Source of the DNA: Amphibacillus sp052055485
Lineage (GTDB): Bacteria > Bacillota > Bacilli > Bacillales > Amphibacillaceae
Direction: 5' to 3'
DNA: 64,000 nucleotides
Assembly (NCBI RefSeq): GCF_052055485.1
Contig: NZ_CP197171.1
Coordinates: forward strand, 1,178,001 to 1,242,000
Within the stretch, counting starts at the first letter, position 1. Every line of letters starts with the position of its first letter. A program made the position numbers and the translations under genes. Shown piece by piece: positions 1 through 9,512 of the stretch. Below the pieces are notes generated by a model, which saw only the letters and a program-made list of their open reading frames with translations, ran no database searches and was not told the origin of the DNA.

Positions 1-42
1 AATATTATTAATGAAAGTTTACAAAGCGTTGTAAATTGTTAA
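1..42 (+). CDS. C-terminal tail of an upstream gene (partial)
   Basis: The first 14 codons in frame 1 are open and end in TAA at 40-42, 19 bases before the EIIB start, with a ribosome site (GAGAGGAG) in the gap. This is what the end of an upstream operon gene would look like. In fructose-family PTS operons that gene is often an EIIA, but too little sequence is present to identify it; the call rests only on frame and position. Confidence 0.3.
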   Translation, partial: NIINESLQSVVNC

Positions 43-61
43 ATACTGAGAGGAGAAAGTA

Positions 62-376
62 ATGATGAAATTAGTTGCCGTAACAGCATGTCCATCAGGA
101 GTAGCTCATACTTATTTAGCCGCAGAAAGCTTAGAGGTTGCAGCCAAAAAAATAACGACTGAAATCCATGTAGAAACACAGGGATCTATTGGTATAGAAA
201 ATGCCTTGACTGAAGAACAAATAGTGAATGCTGACGCCGTTATTTTAACAAATGACATTGGGATAAAAGATGAATTCCGTTTTAAAGGTAAACCTGTCAT
301 TCGTGTAAGTGCTGGCGATTGTATAACCAAAAGCGAACAGATTATTAAAAAAATTAAAGACAAGCTTGGTAAATAA
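62..376 (+). CDS. PTS system fructose-family EIIB component
   Basis: 104 aa cytoplasmic phosphocarrier that passes phosphate from EIIA to the sugar held by EIIC. The N-terminal P-loop VTACPSGVAHTYLAAE with the phosphorylated cysteine at residue 10 is diagnostic of fructose-type EIIB proteins. The length is typical of a free-standing EIIB such as E. coli FrwB. The start follows an AGAGGAG ribosome site; two adjacent ATGs leave a one-residue ambiguity. It lies 18 bp before the EIIC gene and clearly shares its operon. Given the glycyl radical enzyme downstream, the substrate is probably an anhydrohexitol rather than fructose (inference). Confidence 0.9.
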   Translation: MMKLVAVTACPSGVAHTYLAAESLEVAAKKITTEIHVETQGSIGIENALTEEQIVNADAVILTNDIGIKDEFRFKGKPVIRVSAGDCITKSEQIIKKIKDKLGK

Positions 377-394
377 AGATTAGGAGGAGATTAA

Positions 395-1489
395 ATGTTA
401 GCTCTATTAAAGGAAACAAGAAAAAACTTAATGACCGGCGTTTCTTATATGATTCCTTTTGTGGTTGCGGGCGGAATTTTGCTAGCAGTTAGTGTTTTAT
501 TTTCTGGTAGTGCATCTGTACCAGAAGAAGGTTTTTTAGCTGATATCGCTAATATCGGTGAGACCGGACTAGGTTTAATGGTTCCCATTCTGTCTGGCTA
601 TATTGCTTTTTCTATGGTCGATCGCCCTGGATTGGCACCCGGAATTATTGGTGGAATGATAGCTAATACTATTGGCGCTGGATTTATTGGTGGTATTTTT
701 TCTGGTTTATTAGCAGGGATTGTTGTTTTTTATTTGAAAAAAATTAAAATTCCTTCATCTTTTCGATCATTAATGCCGATTTTTATTATTCCGCTGGCAG
801 GTACTTTTATCGTTGGTGGATTAATGCACTGGGTTATTGGACGCCCCATTGTCCATCTAATGACTGCCTTAACTAATTGGTTGCAGGCAATGGGAACAGG
901 GAATCTTGTTATTCTTGGCTTGGTCCTTGGTGCAATGATTGCTTCAGATATGGGTGGACCAATTAATAAAGTTGCCTTTGGTTTTGGTTCTGCCATGGTA
1001 GGAACGGTTGACCCGCTTACTGGTTTACCAAGTGAAACCGCATTGGCCATTATGGCTGGTATTGCAGTAGCGATTTGTGTTCCACCACTAGGCATGGGAC
1101 TAGCATCCTTATTTGCACCACAAAAGTTCACTTCTGAAGAAAAAAATTCAGGAAAAGCAGCGCTTATTATGGGCTTAGTTGGTATTTCCGAAGGGGCAAT
1201 ACCTTTTGCAGCTGCAGACCCACTGCGCTGTATCCCAGCAAATATCGTTGGTAGTGCGATTGGTTCAGCAGCAGCGATATGGTTTGGCGCTGGAAATCCT
1301 GCTCCGTGGGGTGGATGGATCGTTGCTCCAGTAGCAAATAATCCATTTGTTTATCTTCTGGCTACCGTCATTGGTGCTTCGATTACTGCTTTTACAGTTG
1401 TATTACTGAAAAAGCCAGTTGTGGCAGCAGAACCACAACAGTCAGATGAAGCAGAAGATGCTTTTGAGTTGGAATTTGAAGTTATGTAA
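395..1489 (+). CDS. PTS system fructose-family EIIC membrane permease
   Basis: 364 aa polytopic membrane protein, the translocation unit of a fructose-family PTS. Hydrophobic segments cover the whole length, with the conserved SDMGGPINKVAFGF and VGISEGAIPFAAADPL signatures of the EIIC-Fru family; the acidic C-terminus is soluble. Length is close to E. coli FrwC. The EIIB and EIIC are separate polypeptides as in the frw operon, unlike FruA fusions. A strong hairpin terminator follows. No general PTS proteins (EI, HPr) are in the window, so phosphate must come from elsewhere in the genome. Confidence 0.9.
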   Translation: MLALLKETRKNLMTGVSYMIPFVVAGGILLAVSVLFSGSASVPEEGFLADIANIGETGLGLMVPILSGYIAFSMVDRPGLAPGIIGGMIANTIGAGFIGGIFSGLLAGIVVFYLKKIKIPSSFRSLMPIFIIPLAGTFIVGGLMHWVIGRPIVHLMTALTNWLQAMGTGNLVILGLVLGAMIASDMGGPINKVAFGFGSAMVGTVDPLTGLPSETALAIMAGIAVAICVPPLGMGLASLFAPQKFTSEEKNSGKAALIMGLVGISEGAIPFAAADPLRCIPANIVGSAIGSAAAIWFGAGNPAPWGGWIVAPVANNPFVYLLATVIGASITAFTVVLLKKPVVAAEPQQSDEAEDAFELEFEVM

Positions 1490-1510
1490 TGAATAGAATT
1501 CATTTGTAAG

Positions 1511-1590
1511 ACAGAACGACTACTAAGTACCAGAGCTTATCAGAAGATTACACTGATGTGATCATTATAAGCAGTAGTCGTTCTGTTTTT
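1511..1590 (+). terminator. Rho-independent terminator after the PTS genes
   Basis: A perfect 14-bp inverted repeat (ACAGAACGACTACT at 1511-1524, complement at 1573-1586) with an additional inner GCTTAT/ATAAGC pairing, followed by a T-run. It ends the EIIB-EIIC transcript; the opposite strand has no T-run, so it looks one-directional. Confidence 0.85.
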
Positions 1591-1636
1591 TTATCATAGA
1601 TTAACTGGCTGCAATCTCACTGATTGAAGTTTCATT

Positions 1637-2401
1637 TTATACTAAGATTAATTTTGAACATGCTCGAATCATCTGTTCATAGTCTGTTGGAATTCCTTTA
1701 TTTGTTATAACAATATCAATATCGGACCAAGGTGCGACTTGAACTAAAGAGGTTGTTTCAAACTTAGTACTATCTAATAGGACAATTTTTTTGGTCGATT
1801 TTCTTAACAGCATTCGTTTTGATTCAGCATCTACTAAAGACGATGTACAGAATCCCTTTCTGTTTGCAACACCGCTAGAACCAAAAAAACAAATATCTAA
1901 ATGAATATCGGGATACATCTCTTTCCCAGTATCATTTTGAAAGGACATATCATTTGTAGAATAGACACCCCCAAAACAATGGATGATGTGATTACTGTTT
2001 GCAAGTTCTAAAATAGCGGCTAAGGATCCAGAGAAAAACTCCTTTGTTGGCTTATTTTTAAGTGCGTTAGCTAATAAAGCAACTGTACTTCCTTGATCTA
2101 AGCCAATTAAATGTTCATTGTCATCAATCAATTCTAAAGCAGCTTGAACCAGTTTGATTTTTTTGTTTTTATTGACAGGTGTTCGATTTAAAACAGGTTC
2201 TAGTGCCTTGCCTTTTATTCGGACAGCTTTACCGAATTTCTTTTCTAAAACCCCCTCTTTTTCTAAATAAGTTAAATCCTTTCGTACTGTTTCATCGGAT
2301 ACATTGAATAGCTTGACCAATTGGGCAACTCTAATTTCATTATTTTCTTGCAATAGTTCAACAATTGCCTTCCGACGATCCATGATTTCTGACGCGCGCA
2401 T
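1637..2401 (-). CDS. DeoR-family transcriptional regulator of the anhydrosugar/PTS locus
   Basis: About 254 aa. The N-terminal DeoR helix-turn-helix (RRKAIVELLQENNEIRVAQL then VSDETVRKDLTYLEKEGVL) is followed by a phosphosugar-binding DeoR C-terminal domain with a DQGST loop and an FFGSSG segment. I chose the ATG at 2401 because AGAGGTGA lies 6 bases upstream; an in-frame GTG at 2410 overlaps that ribosome site. It is divergent from the glycyl radical enzyme gene, the usual place for a local repressor. The effector is probably a phosphorylated sugar intermediate of the pathway (family knowledge plus inference). Confidence 0.85.
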   Translation of the reverse strand: MRASEIMDRRKAIVELLQENNEIRVAQLVKLFNVSDETVRKDLTYLEKEGVLEKKFGKAVRIKGKALEPVLNRTPVNKNKKIKLVQAALELIDDNEHLIGLDQGSTVALLANALKNKPTKEFFSGSLAAILELANSNHIIHCFGGVYSTNDMSFQNDTGKEMYPDIHLDICFFGSSGVANRKGFCTSSLVDAESKRMLLRKSTKKIVLLDSTKFETTSLVQVAPWSDIDIVITNKGIPTDYEQMIRACSKLILV

Positions 2402-2725
2402 GACGATCACCTCTACTTTATTTGTTTAGAATATAACATTAAATTCAAAGTTTTTCAAAGTAAAAATTGGTACTTTTAACGAAAACATAATAATTACCTA
2501 GAAAATGTTTCGATTTATTGAACAAAATCAAATTTTTTTATTTAAATCCAATTAAAACATGGAATTGATAATGATGAGATAGTATAATTTATGTATAGAA
2601 ACGAGCTAAACGCTGTTAAAAATAAAGTAAAAACAGCTTGAGTAGATGGATTTAAAGGAGTTTAAGTATTATTCTCTAGGTCTTAGCTTAACATTTATCA
2701 GAAAACAGAAAGGAATGACTCACTG
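2402..2725. promoter_or_regulatory. Divergent regulatory region between the DeoR gene and the glycyl radical enzyme
   Basis: This 324-base AT-rich region must hold promoters for both directions. A TATAAT-like box lies near 2582. An inverted repeat GCTGTT (2612-2617) / AACAGC (2632-2637) could be an operator for the DeoR protein or a leader hairpin. The ribosome site AAAGGA precedes the ATG at 2726. I could not assign a convincing -35 or a clear cre site. Confidence 0.45.
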
Positions 2726-5071
2726 ATGGCCACTGGTATTATTGATAAAACAAAAAACACGGCAAATGTTGTGACAGATGGAAATAAGCGAATTCAATTA
2801 ATGAAAGATAATTTATTTAAAGAAAAGAGACAAATTTCATTAGAACGTGCGTTACTTTATACAGAAAGCTTTAAACAGACAGAAGGTGAACCTACAATTA
2901 TTCGCCGAGCTAAAGCAGTTGCGCATATTTTGGAACATGTTGAAATCAGTATCCGCGAGGGTGAACTACTAGTAGGAAACCGGACGGTAAGAGCACGATC
3001 AGGTATCCTCTCTCCAGAAATGGACCCATATTGGATCATGAAAGAGATTGATACGATTGATACGCGTCCGCAAGACCAATTTGAATTTACCGAATCTGAT
3101 AAAAAGGTTTATCGGGAAGAACTTTATCCATATTGGAAAGATCGATCAATGAAAGACTTTATCAATGCTGAATTAACAGAGGATGTTAAAGGTGCTTTGA
3201 AAGATGAAGTATTTAAATTGAATCAAACCGATAAAGGCCAAGGCCATATTATTATGGACTTCCCTTCCATGCTGAAATACGGTGTTCAATTCTATATTGA
3301 CAATCTCAATGAAAAGATTGCGAAAGATCCAGAAAATCATTTCTTCAAAGCCGGACAAATTATTTTTGTCGCTATGCAGCAACATTTTCTTCGTTATGCC
3401 AGTTTAGCAGAGCAAATGGCTGAAACCGCTGGTCCTACAAGAAAAGCTGAACTATTAAAAATGGCAGACATGTGTCAAAAGCTTAGTAAAGATAGACCGG
3501 ATTCCTTCTATGAAGCCCTACAGTTACTTTGGATGACTAGTATCGTTGGACAGTATGAATCTAATGCTTCTTCCCTTTCATTAGGGAGAATGGACCAATA
3601 TATGTATCCGTTTTATCAAGCTTCCTTAGATGCAGGTGTACCTAAAGAATTCTTATACGAAGTACTTGGTGATTTTTATATTAAAACAAATGATGTTGTT
3701 TTATTACGTAGCGAAAGTAGTGCCAAATGCTTTGCAGGTTTTCCGACAGGGTATACAGTTGTTTTAGGCGGACTAGATGAATTAGGACACGCAGCAGTAA
3801 ACCCATTATCCTCTGTTATGTTGGATTTATATCATGAAGTTTTGTTGCCACAACCCAATCTTTCAGTAAGAATGAATGAATTAATCCCACGGAAATTCCT
3901 ATTGAAAACGTGTGAAGCCATTCGCTTAGGTACAGGTATTCCACAGTTATTCAATGATGAAGTTTGTATTCCAGCATTTCTTAGCAAGGGTGTTTCTTTA
4001 GATGATGCAAGGGATTATGCTACTGTAGGCTGTGTTGAGACTTCAATTCCAGGTCGAACATATGGATTACATGATATTGCCCTATTTAATCTATTGCGGA
4101 TTATGGAGCTAAGTATGTATGAGTTGCGGGACAATGAGGATGTCACTTACGAGGCATTAATGGAAGATATCAAAGACAAAATTGACTACTATGTTGAACT
4201 CGTTGTTAAAGGATCAAATATTGTTGATTTAGGACATCGAAACTTTGCCCCAACACCATTTCTATCTGTTTTAATTCAGGATTGTCTTGAAAAAGGAATG
4301 GATGTTACTGAAGGTGGGGCACGCTATAACTTTTCTGGTGTCCAAGGTATTGGTGAAGCCAATTTAAGTGATTCAATGTATGTAATCAAAAAAATGATTT
4401 TCGAAAATCAAGAAATGTCTTTTGATGAGCTTGTGACGGCATTAGAAGCCGATTATAGTGGACAATATACCGATTTACAAACACATGTCATTCAAGACTT
4501 TGATAAATACGGCAATGATAATGATGAAATTGATCACATTGCAGCAAAGCTATTCCGTCATTACGCAAAGCAATTAGAAAAATACTCAAATGTTCGGGGT
4601 GGAAAGTTCATTGCTGGTGCTTATACCGTTTCGGCGCATATCCCTCTCGGTGAAGCTGTTGGGGCAACGCCAGATGGACGTAATGCTCAAGAGCAGTTAG
4701 CTGATGGAGGTCTTTCACCAATGGTCGGGCGAGACCATTTGGGACCGACAGCTGTTTTGAAATCTGTTAGTAAACTCGATAACTATTTGACCGTTAATGG
4801 AAGTTTATTAAATCTCAAATTTCAACCCAATACTTTAAAAGGAATTCAAGGATTAAATAAGTTTGCTGACTTTTTGATGGCCTATACGAAATTGAAAATT
4901 CAACATGTTCAATTCAACGTTCAATCTAAAGCGACTTTATTAGATGCCCAAAAGCATCCAGAAAAATATACGGGATTATTGGTTAGAGTGGCTGGATATA
5001 GTGCTTTCTTTGTTGATTTGAACAAGCAAATCCAAGATGATATCATTGCTCGCGTTGAGCATGAACTATAG
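2726..5071 (+). CDS. pflD: Glycyl radical enzyme, PflD/YbiW-like (probable 1,5-anhydrohexitol-6-phosphate lyase)
   Basis: 781 aa glycyl radical enzyme. The active-site loop is VGCVETSIPG (C436, E438): a Cys-x-Glu motif as in C-O cleaving lyases and dehydratases, not the Cys-Cys of true pyruvate formate-lyase. The glycyl loop RVAGYSAFF places the radical on G757. The early GILSPEMDPYW segment is also family-typical. E. coli PflD and YbiW were reported to open 1,5-anhydromannitol- and 1,5-anhydroglucitol-6-phosphate to 1-deoxyfructose-6-phosphate, and the PTS, activase and FSA-like aldolase here match the E. coli neighbourhood. Exact substrate is inferred. The enzyme is oxygen-sensitive, so the locus should work anaerobically. 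Confidence 0.85.
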   Translation: MATGIIDKTKNTANVVTDGNKRIQLMKDNLFKEKRQISLERALLYTESFKQTEGEPTIIRRAKAVAHILEHVEISIREGELLVGNRTVRARSGILSPEMDPYWIMKEIDTIDTRPQDQFEFTESDKKVYREELYPYWKDRSMKDFINAELTEDVKGALKDEVFKLNQTDKGQGHIIMDFPSMLKYGVQFYIDNLNEKIAKDPENHFFKAGQIIFVAMQQHFLRYASLAEQMAETAGPTRKAELLKMADMCQKLSKDRPDSFYEALQLLWMTSIVGQYESNASSLSLGRMDQYMYPFYQASLDAGVPKEFLYEVLGDFYIKTNDVVLLRSESSAKCFAGFPTGYTVVLGGLDELGHAAVNPLSSVMLDLYHEVLLPQPNLSVRMNELIPRKFLLKTCEAIRLGTGIPQLFNDEVCIPAFLSKGVSLDDARDYATVGCVETSIPGRTYGLHDIALFNLLRIMELSMYELRDNEDVTYEALMEDIKDKIDYYVELVVKGSNIVDLGHRNFAPTPFLSVLIQDCLEKGMDVTEGGARYNFSGVQGIGEANLSDSMYVIKKMIFENQEMSFDELVTALEADYSGQYTDLQTHVIQDFDKYGNDNDEIDHIAAKLFRHYAKQLEKYSNVRGGKFIAGAYTVSAHIPLGEAVGATPDGRNAQEQLADGGLSPMVGRDHLGPTAVLKSVSKLDNYLTVNGSLLNLKFQPNTLKGIQGLNKFADFLMAYTKLKIQHVQFNVQSKATLLDAQKHPEKYTGLLVRVAGYSAFFVDLNKQIQDDIIARVEHEL

Positions 5072-5086
5072 AATTGAGGTAATACA

Positions 5087-5872
5087 TTGAGTGATAAAGG
5101 GTTAGTCTTTAACATCCAAAGATATTCTGTTCATGATGGCGGGGGAATTCGTACCATTATTTTTCTAAAGGGCTGTCCATTACGCTGTCCTTGGTGTGCA
5201 AACCCCGAATCAAGAAAAGCCGTCGAACCAACAACATGGAATAAGAATGGCCAAGAAGAAACAATTGGAGAATGGCGCTCTGTAGATGAATTAGTTGATC
5301 AGGTAATGAAAGATGAAATTTTTTATCGCACGTCTGGTGGTGGTGTCACGCTATCTGGCGGTGAAGTTCTCATGCAGTCAGACTTTGCTGCCCACCTTTT
5401 AGAGGAATTTTATAATCTGGGTATTCATACAGCAATTGAAACGACAGGGTGTTTTCCAGTCAAAAAAATAAAAACATTAGTACCTTATTTAAATCAAGTA
5501 CTATTTGATTTGAAAATAATGGATGAACACAATGCTCGGCAAGTCATTGGAACAAACGTATCCATTGTTAAAGAAAATTTTGAATACCTTCTTAATGAAA
5601 CAGATGTTGATTTAGTTCCTAGAATTCCCTTGATTCCTGGATTTACGGATTCTTCAGAAAATATCAAAGCTATTATTGATTACTTGCTAGCTTTGGGTAT
5701 CTATGACGTTCATATTCTTCCATTCCACCAATATGGAAGTAGTAAATATGAATATCTCGGTTGGGAATATACCATGAAAGATGTTGACACGCTGACAAAA
5801 GCAGAAGTTAATACGATTAAAAATATGTTTGAAGACCAAGGTATTCAAGCAAATATAGATGGATTAGAGTAA
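5087..5872 (+). CDS. pflC: Glycyl radical enzyme activating enzyme (radical SAM), PflC-like
   Basis: 261 aa radical-SAM activase that installs the glycyl radical on the preceding enzyme. GCPLRCPWCANPES provides the CxxxCxxC cluster ligands (C30, C34, C37), and TSGGGVTLSGGEVLMQ is the SAM-binding GGE region. Unlike most activases of non-PFL glycyl radical enzymes, and unlike E. coli PflC with its extra cysteine region, there is no cysteine-rich ferredoxin-like insert after NPES. Translation starts at TTG (5087) behind GAGGT, 15 bp after the lyase stop, so the two genes are coupled. A terminator follows directly. Confidence 0.88.
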   Translation: MSDKGLVFNIQRYSVHDGGGIRTIIFLKGCPLRCPWCANPESRKAVEPTTWNKNGQEETIGEWRSVDELVDQVMKDEIFYRTSGGGVTLSGGEVLMQSDFAAHLLEEFYNLGIHTAIETTGCFPVKKIKTLVPYLNQVLFDLKIMDEHNARQVIGTNVSIVKENFEYLLNETDVDLVPRIPLIPGFTDSSENIKAIIDYLLALGIYDVHILPFHQYGSSKYEYLGWEYTMKDVDTLTKAEVNTIKNMFEDQGIQANIDGLE

Positions 5873-5889
5873 AATAGAAGTACGAAAAG

Positions 5890-5920
5890 CCGAGTGATCA
5901 AAATGGTCACTCGGTATTTT
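5890..5920 (+). terminator. Terminator after the activase gene
   Basis: Stem CCGAGTGA (5890-5897) pairs with TCACTCGG (5907-5914), followed by TATTTTT. It ends the lyase-activase transcript. Confidence 0.85.
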
Positions 5921-5929
5921 TAATTGAAA

Positions 5930-6464
5930 TCATAACGGCTTGATAAAGCTGTTGCCTATTGTTTGAAAAATTTAAAGTAACCTAGCTTATGCATTCTATA
6001 AAAGTGTCATCTGAAATACTCCGCTTTCTATGGACCAGGCGTCAGGTGAACCTAGTCAAGCCAAAATCACTTGATTAAGTATTAGATGGATCTTCAGCTC
6101 CTGTTTTTCCTGATAGAGTTCCCGAGTCTTCAGATGACTTAACGTCTAACTGTTTCACCTTTAAGGTGGGTATTAAAAGCTAGAGAAGTTCGTTAAATAT
6201 AGGCTCATGACACACTACATATTAAATGATGAATAATTCAGAAGTAAGCATAATCGCCCGCTGCTTTTTTACCCAGTAGCAATAAAACAGACTAATAGAA
6301 CTTAAATGTTCCACTTCACGTAAATAGGCACAAACGTGCAAAACGATAATGACTTGTAGTTACTAGTGTCGTCAAAGCAAGGTTTTACTAATTTCTCTTT
6401 TTTTTATGCGGTTTCTTAACTGACTCAATGTTACGCTATTGATATAAAAAAAGGAGGGTGTTCC
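5930..6464. other. Gene-free stretch before the aldolase gene
   Basis: About 530 bases without a plausible coding frame or recognisable RNA. It may be a decayed gene, but I could not recognise one in any frame. The end of the stretch carries the AAAGGAGGG ribosome site of the aldolase gene. Confidence 0.4.
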
Positions 6465-7145
6465 ATGGAGTTTCTATTGGATACAGCAAACCTAGAAGAA
6501 ATTAAGCAATATGAAGCAATCATTCCACTTGCTGGCGTGACCTCGAATCCGTCTATTGTGAAAAAAGAAGGCAAAATTCAATTTTTTGACCATATGAAAA
6601 GTATTCGCAATATTATTGGCAGAGATAAGTCATTACATGTTCAAGTTGTTGCCAATGACTATGAAGGGATGATGAAAGATGCGGAAACAATTTTAGCTAA
6701 AATTGATCCAGAAGTCTTTATTAAAGTTCCCGTTAATCAAGAAGGAATCAAGGTGATTAAGGCACTGAAACAGAAAAATGTAAATACGACTGCCACAGCT
6801 ATTTATACGAAATTTCAAGCCTACTTGGCTATTGCTGCTGGAGCAGACTATATTGCACCCTATTTTAATCGGATGGAAAATCTAAATATTGATCCACGAT
6901 CCGCCATAGAGGAAATGGCAAAAGAAATTACCCGTACTGAGAGTAAGACTAAGATATTAGCCGCTAGTTTTAAGAATGTAGGGCAAGTTAACGCTGCCTT
7001 AGAAGCAGGTGCACAGGCGGCAACGATGGGTGTTGATATTATTCAACAAGCCTTTGTCATGCCATCAATCGAAAAAGCTGTTGTTGATTTTACAACAGAT
7101 TGGGAAGCCATCTTTGGAGTAGACTCAAAGATTTTTAATTTATAA
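6465..7145 (+). CDS. fsa: Fructose-6-phosphate aldolase / transaldolase-like protein
   Basis: 226 aa TIM-barrel class I aldolase of the short transaldolase (FSA) type. Visible signatures: MEFLLDTANLEEI at the N-terminus, GVTSNPSI, and the Schiff-base lysine in FIKVPV (K87). Length matches E. coli FsaA/FsaB (about 220 aa). In the E. coli anhydroglycolysis pathway FSA splits 1-deoxyfructose-6-phosphate to glyceraldehyde-3-phosphate and hydroxyacetone; the position next to the lyase supports that role here. A transaldolase role cannot be excluded. A strong GGAGGG site precedes the ATG. The partner reductase (GldA in E. coli) is not in the window. Confidence 0.85.
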   Translation: MEFLLDTANLEEIKQYEAIIPLAGVTSNPSIVKKEGKIQFFDHMKSIRNIIGRDKSLHVQVVANDYEGMMKDAETILAKIDPEVFIKVPVNQEGIKVIKALKQKNVNTTATAIYTKFQAYLAIAAGADYIAPYFNRMENLNIDPRSAIEEMAKEITRTESKTKILAASFKNVGQVNAALEAGAQAATMGVDIIQQAFVMPSIEKAVVDFTTDWEAIFGVDSKIFNL

Positions 7146-7224
7146 AAGCGGTTTCCTATCACTTTAATAGATGCAAGACGCTTTATATTTGATGTATTGT
7201 CTTAATGGTCAGATGATGATTTAG

Positions 7225-7270
7225 AAAAACTACCGCCTTCGTTCTTTTTGAACAAAGTTGGTAGTTTTTC
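7225..7270. terminator. Bidirectional terminator between fsa and fbp
   Basis: AAAAACTACC (7225-7234) pairs with GGTAGTTTTT (7260-7269), with an inner GTTC/GAAC pair. A-run and T-run on either side let it serve both convergent genes. Confidence 0.75.
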
Positions 7271-7387
7271 TTATACTCTGAATTAAACATTACTGTTCCA
7301 GTTAAAGATTCCTTTGGGAGTCAGAATAAGAAGTTTACCTAATTCTAACGATGTGAAGGATTCGTAGCTTTCCGCAACGATGTTTTA

Positions 7388-9319
7388 TCACCTTAAATAA
7401 CGTGTTTCTAGTAATTTTTTTAAGAGGGTAATTTCTTTAATCAACTGTGCGCCAACATTTGTCTCACGAACCTGTTTACGGGATAGCTCCTTATCAACTA
7501 AACGTTTCATACTTAAGACGTCAGTTCCGTTTTTAATCACTTCTTGTTTTGAATGAAAATATTGATGGGCAACGAGTTGAATCCCATATGAATTATATAC
7601 TAAAGTATATCCAGCAAGACCGGTTGTCTTTTGATAGGCTTTTGAGAAACCCCCATCAATCACAATCATCTTTCCATTTGCCTTAATTGGATTTTCTCCT
7701 TCAATTTCCTTTACTGGTGTGTGTCCATTAATAATGTGACCCTGGTCTGGATCAAGATCAAAGGCTGTTAGAATTCGGCGACAGACTTCTTCATCTTCAC
7801 GCATATAGTAATATGGATTTTTCCGTTCTTTATGTGTGGTCTTATCCTTAATAAAGTAACGTTCGAAAGTTGTCATTTCTCTCTTGCCAAAAAGTGATGA
7901 ATGTTCTCCCATCCACATGTACCAAACTAGATCGGTGTCAAAATCACAGGTAACATTTTTTCGCTTATAACATCGCCTTAGTGTTGTTTCAAATAAATCA
8001 AGTAATTCCCGCCCACGATATGTTTTATTGTCAATCACCATAGATTGTAGATTTCCCTCTTCATCTAATGGAACACAACCATGGATTAGAAGGTTACCGT
8101 TATAGCGTAAGTAAAAGCTCCCTTTCTTCATTAAAAAGTCCATATGTCGCTTTAACTTTTCTGAATGCTGCACGGCAAATAATAATTTATCAATCACAGC
8201 TTTTTCTTCATCTAACAGTACTTCAGGGTTCTCCTTGTTAACGGTTTGAAAGCAGGGTTGGAACAGTGGAAAGGTCTTGCTATTAATCGTAATAGTCTCC
8301 TTATCGTAATCAACAAATGATAACATTGCTCGGTGTGCCATATTAAAGTTTTTCTGACGTTTAATAATGGGGAGTTCAAGCTTGAATTGGATGATCGCAA
8401 TGGCTTGATGCATTTTCGTGATTTCCAAGAACTCATCATCCGTTAGTGTCTCACTTGCTTGACGTTTCGGTCTGAAGTTAGGGTGGTCACCATAATACTT
8501 ATCAGCCAAGTTTTGCAAGGGTCTTAAATTGATGCCATAAACATCTTCAATAATATCTAAGTTATTGTAACGGGCACAAATACGCAAAATGTTGGCAAGG
8601 CAGACTTTAGAACCACTAAAGGCACCAAGCCATAATACATCGTGGTTGCCCCACTGAATATCAACAGAATGATGGTTAATTAATGTCTCCATAATCTGAT
8701 CTGGTTTGGGTCCGCGGTCATAAATATCTCCAACGACATGTAAATGATCGACAACTAGTCGTTGTACTGTATAACAGAGCCCAATGATCATTTTATCAAT
8801 TTGATTGAGTGAAATAATCTGTTGAACAATCTTCTTATAATAAGGTTTCTTATTTTCTAATAAATCAACTTTATATAACAGTTCTTCAACGATATAAATA
8901 AAATGTGAGGGTAAAGCTTTTCTTAATTTTGATCGTGTGTACTTTGAAGAGGCGTATTGGATTAAATGAATAAGCCGTTCAATAATCACCTCATACCAAT
9001 CATTTAAGGCATCTGTTGTCTTAAAGCTTTGTTTAAAAGCTTTAAGTTTTTCCTCCGGATAATAAACAAGTGCACCAAAGGAATCGATTTCTTCCTTTAA
9101 CAGTTTCCCGCCATAAAGGTCGATAATCTTTTCTTTTACTTTCCCAGATCCATTACGTAGGATGTGGGAAAAGGCCTGAAATTCACCATGTAAGTCACTG
9201 ACAAAATGCTCGGTTCCTTTTGGTAAGTTTAAAATCGCTTCTAGATTAATAATTTCTGTTGCAACCTTTTCTTCTGTATCATACTTCTCTGCCAGCAAAT
9301 CGAGATATTTTTCTTCCAC
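7388..9319 (-). CDS. fbp: Fructose-1,6-bisphosphatase, class III
   Basis: 643 aa gluconeogenic phosphatase of the Firmicute class III type (metallophosphatase fold), hydrolysing fructose-1,6-bisphosphate to fructose-6-phosphate in the cytoplasm. Metal-binding motifs are FVSDLHGEFQAF near the N-terminus, VGDIYDRGPKPD, and WGNHDVLWLGA; a C-terminal INGHTPVKEIEGENP motif is also present. Length fits the family. The start is a GTG at 9319 behind AGAGGGACG. It is a single gene and is unrelated in operon terms to the anhydrosugar locus. Confidence 0.95.
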   Translation of the reverse strand: MEEKYLDLLAEKYDTEEKVATEIINLEAILNLPKGTEHFVSDLHGEFQAFSHILRNGSGKVKEKIIDLYGGKLLKEEIDSFGALVYYPEEKLKAFKQSFKTTDALNDWYEVIIERLIHLIQYASSKYTRSKLRKALPSHFIYIVEELLYKVDLLENKKPYYKKIVQQIISLNQIDKMIIGLCYTVQRLVVDHLHVVGDIYDRGPKPDQIMETLINHHSVDIQWGNHDVLWLGAFSGSKVCLANILRICARYNNLDIIEDVYGINLRPLQNLADKYYGDHPNFRPKRQASETLTDDEFLEITKMHQAIAIIQFKLELPIIKRQKNFNMAHRAMLSFVDYDKETITINSKTFPLFQPCFQTVNKENPEVLLDEEKAVIDKLLFAVQHSEKLKRHMDFLMKKGSFYLRYNGNLLIHGCVPLDEEGNLQSMVIDNKTYRGRELLDLFETTLRRCYKRKNVTCDFDTDLVWYMWMGEHSSLFGKREMTTFERYFIKDKTTHKERKNPYYYMREDEEVCRRILTAFDLDPDQGHIINGHTPVKEIEGENPIKANGKMIVIDGGFSKAYQKTTGLAGYTLVYNSYGIQLVAHQYFHSKQEVIKNGTDVLSMKRLVDKELSRKQVRETNVGAQLIKEITLLKKLLETRYLR

Positions 9320-9512
9320 ATCCGTCCCTCTTTTCTTAATGATTATTTTAAAATGACCACTGCAAGATTAAGAAGCTAGATCTTCTCTACTTTTAGTGTA
9401 GCGAATAGATCTATTTTTGGATAGTGGATAACAGCTACTTTTGACAGATTTACATGAAAGACTTTCTGTTATAGCATAAAAACCGCTCGCCAATCGAAAT
9501 TAGATGTAGTCA

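Noticed and set aside
2726..5071. Pyruvate formate-lyase
   Set aside because: The active site is Cys-Val-Glu, not Cys-Cys, and the gene context is PTS plus aldolase.
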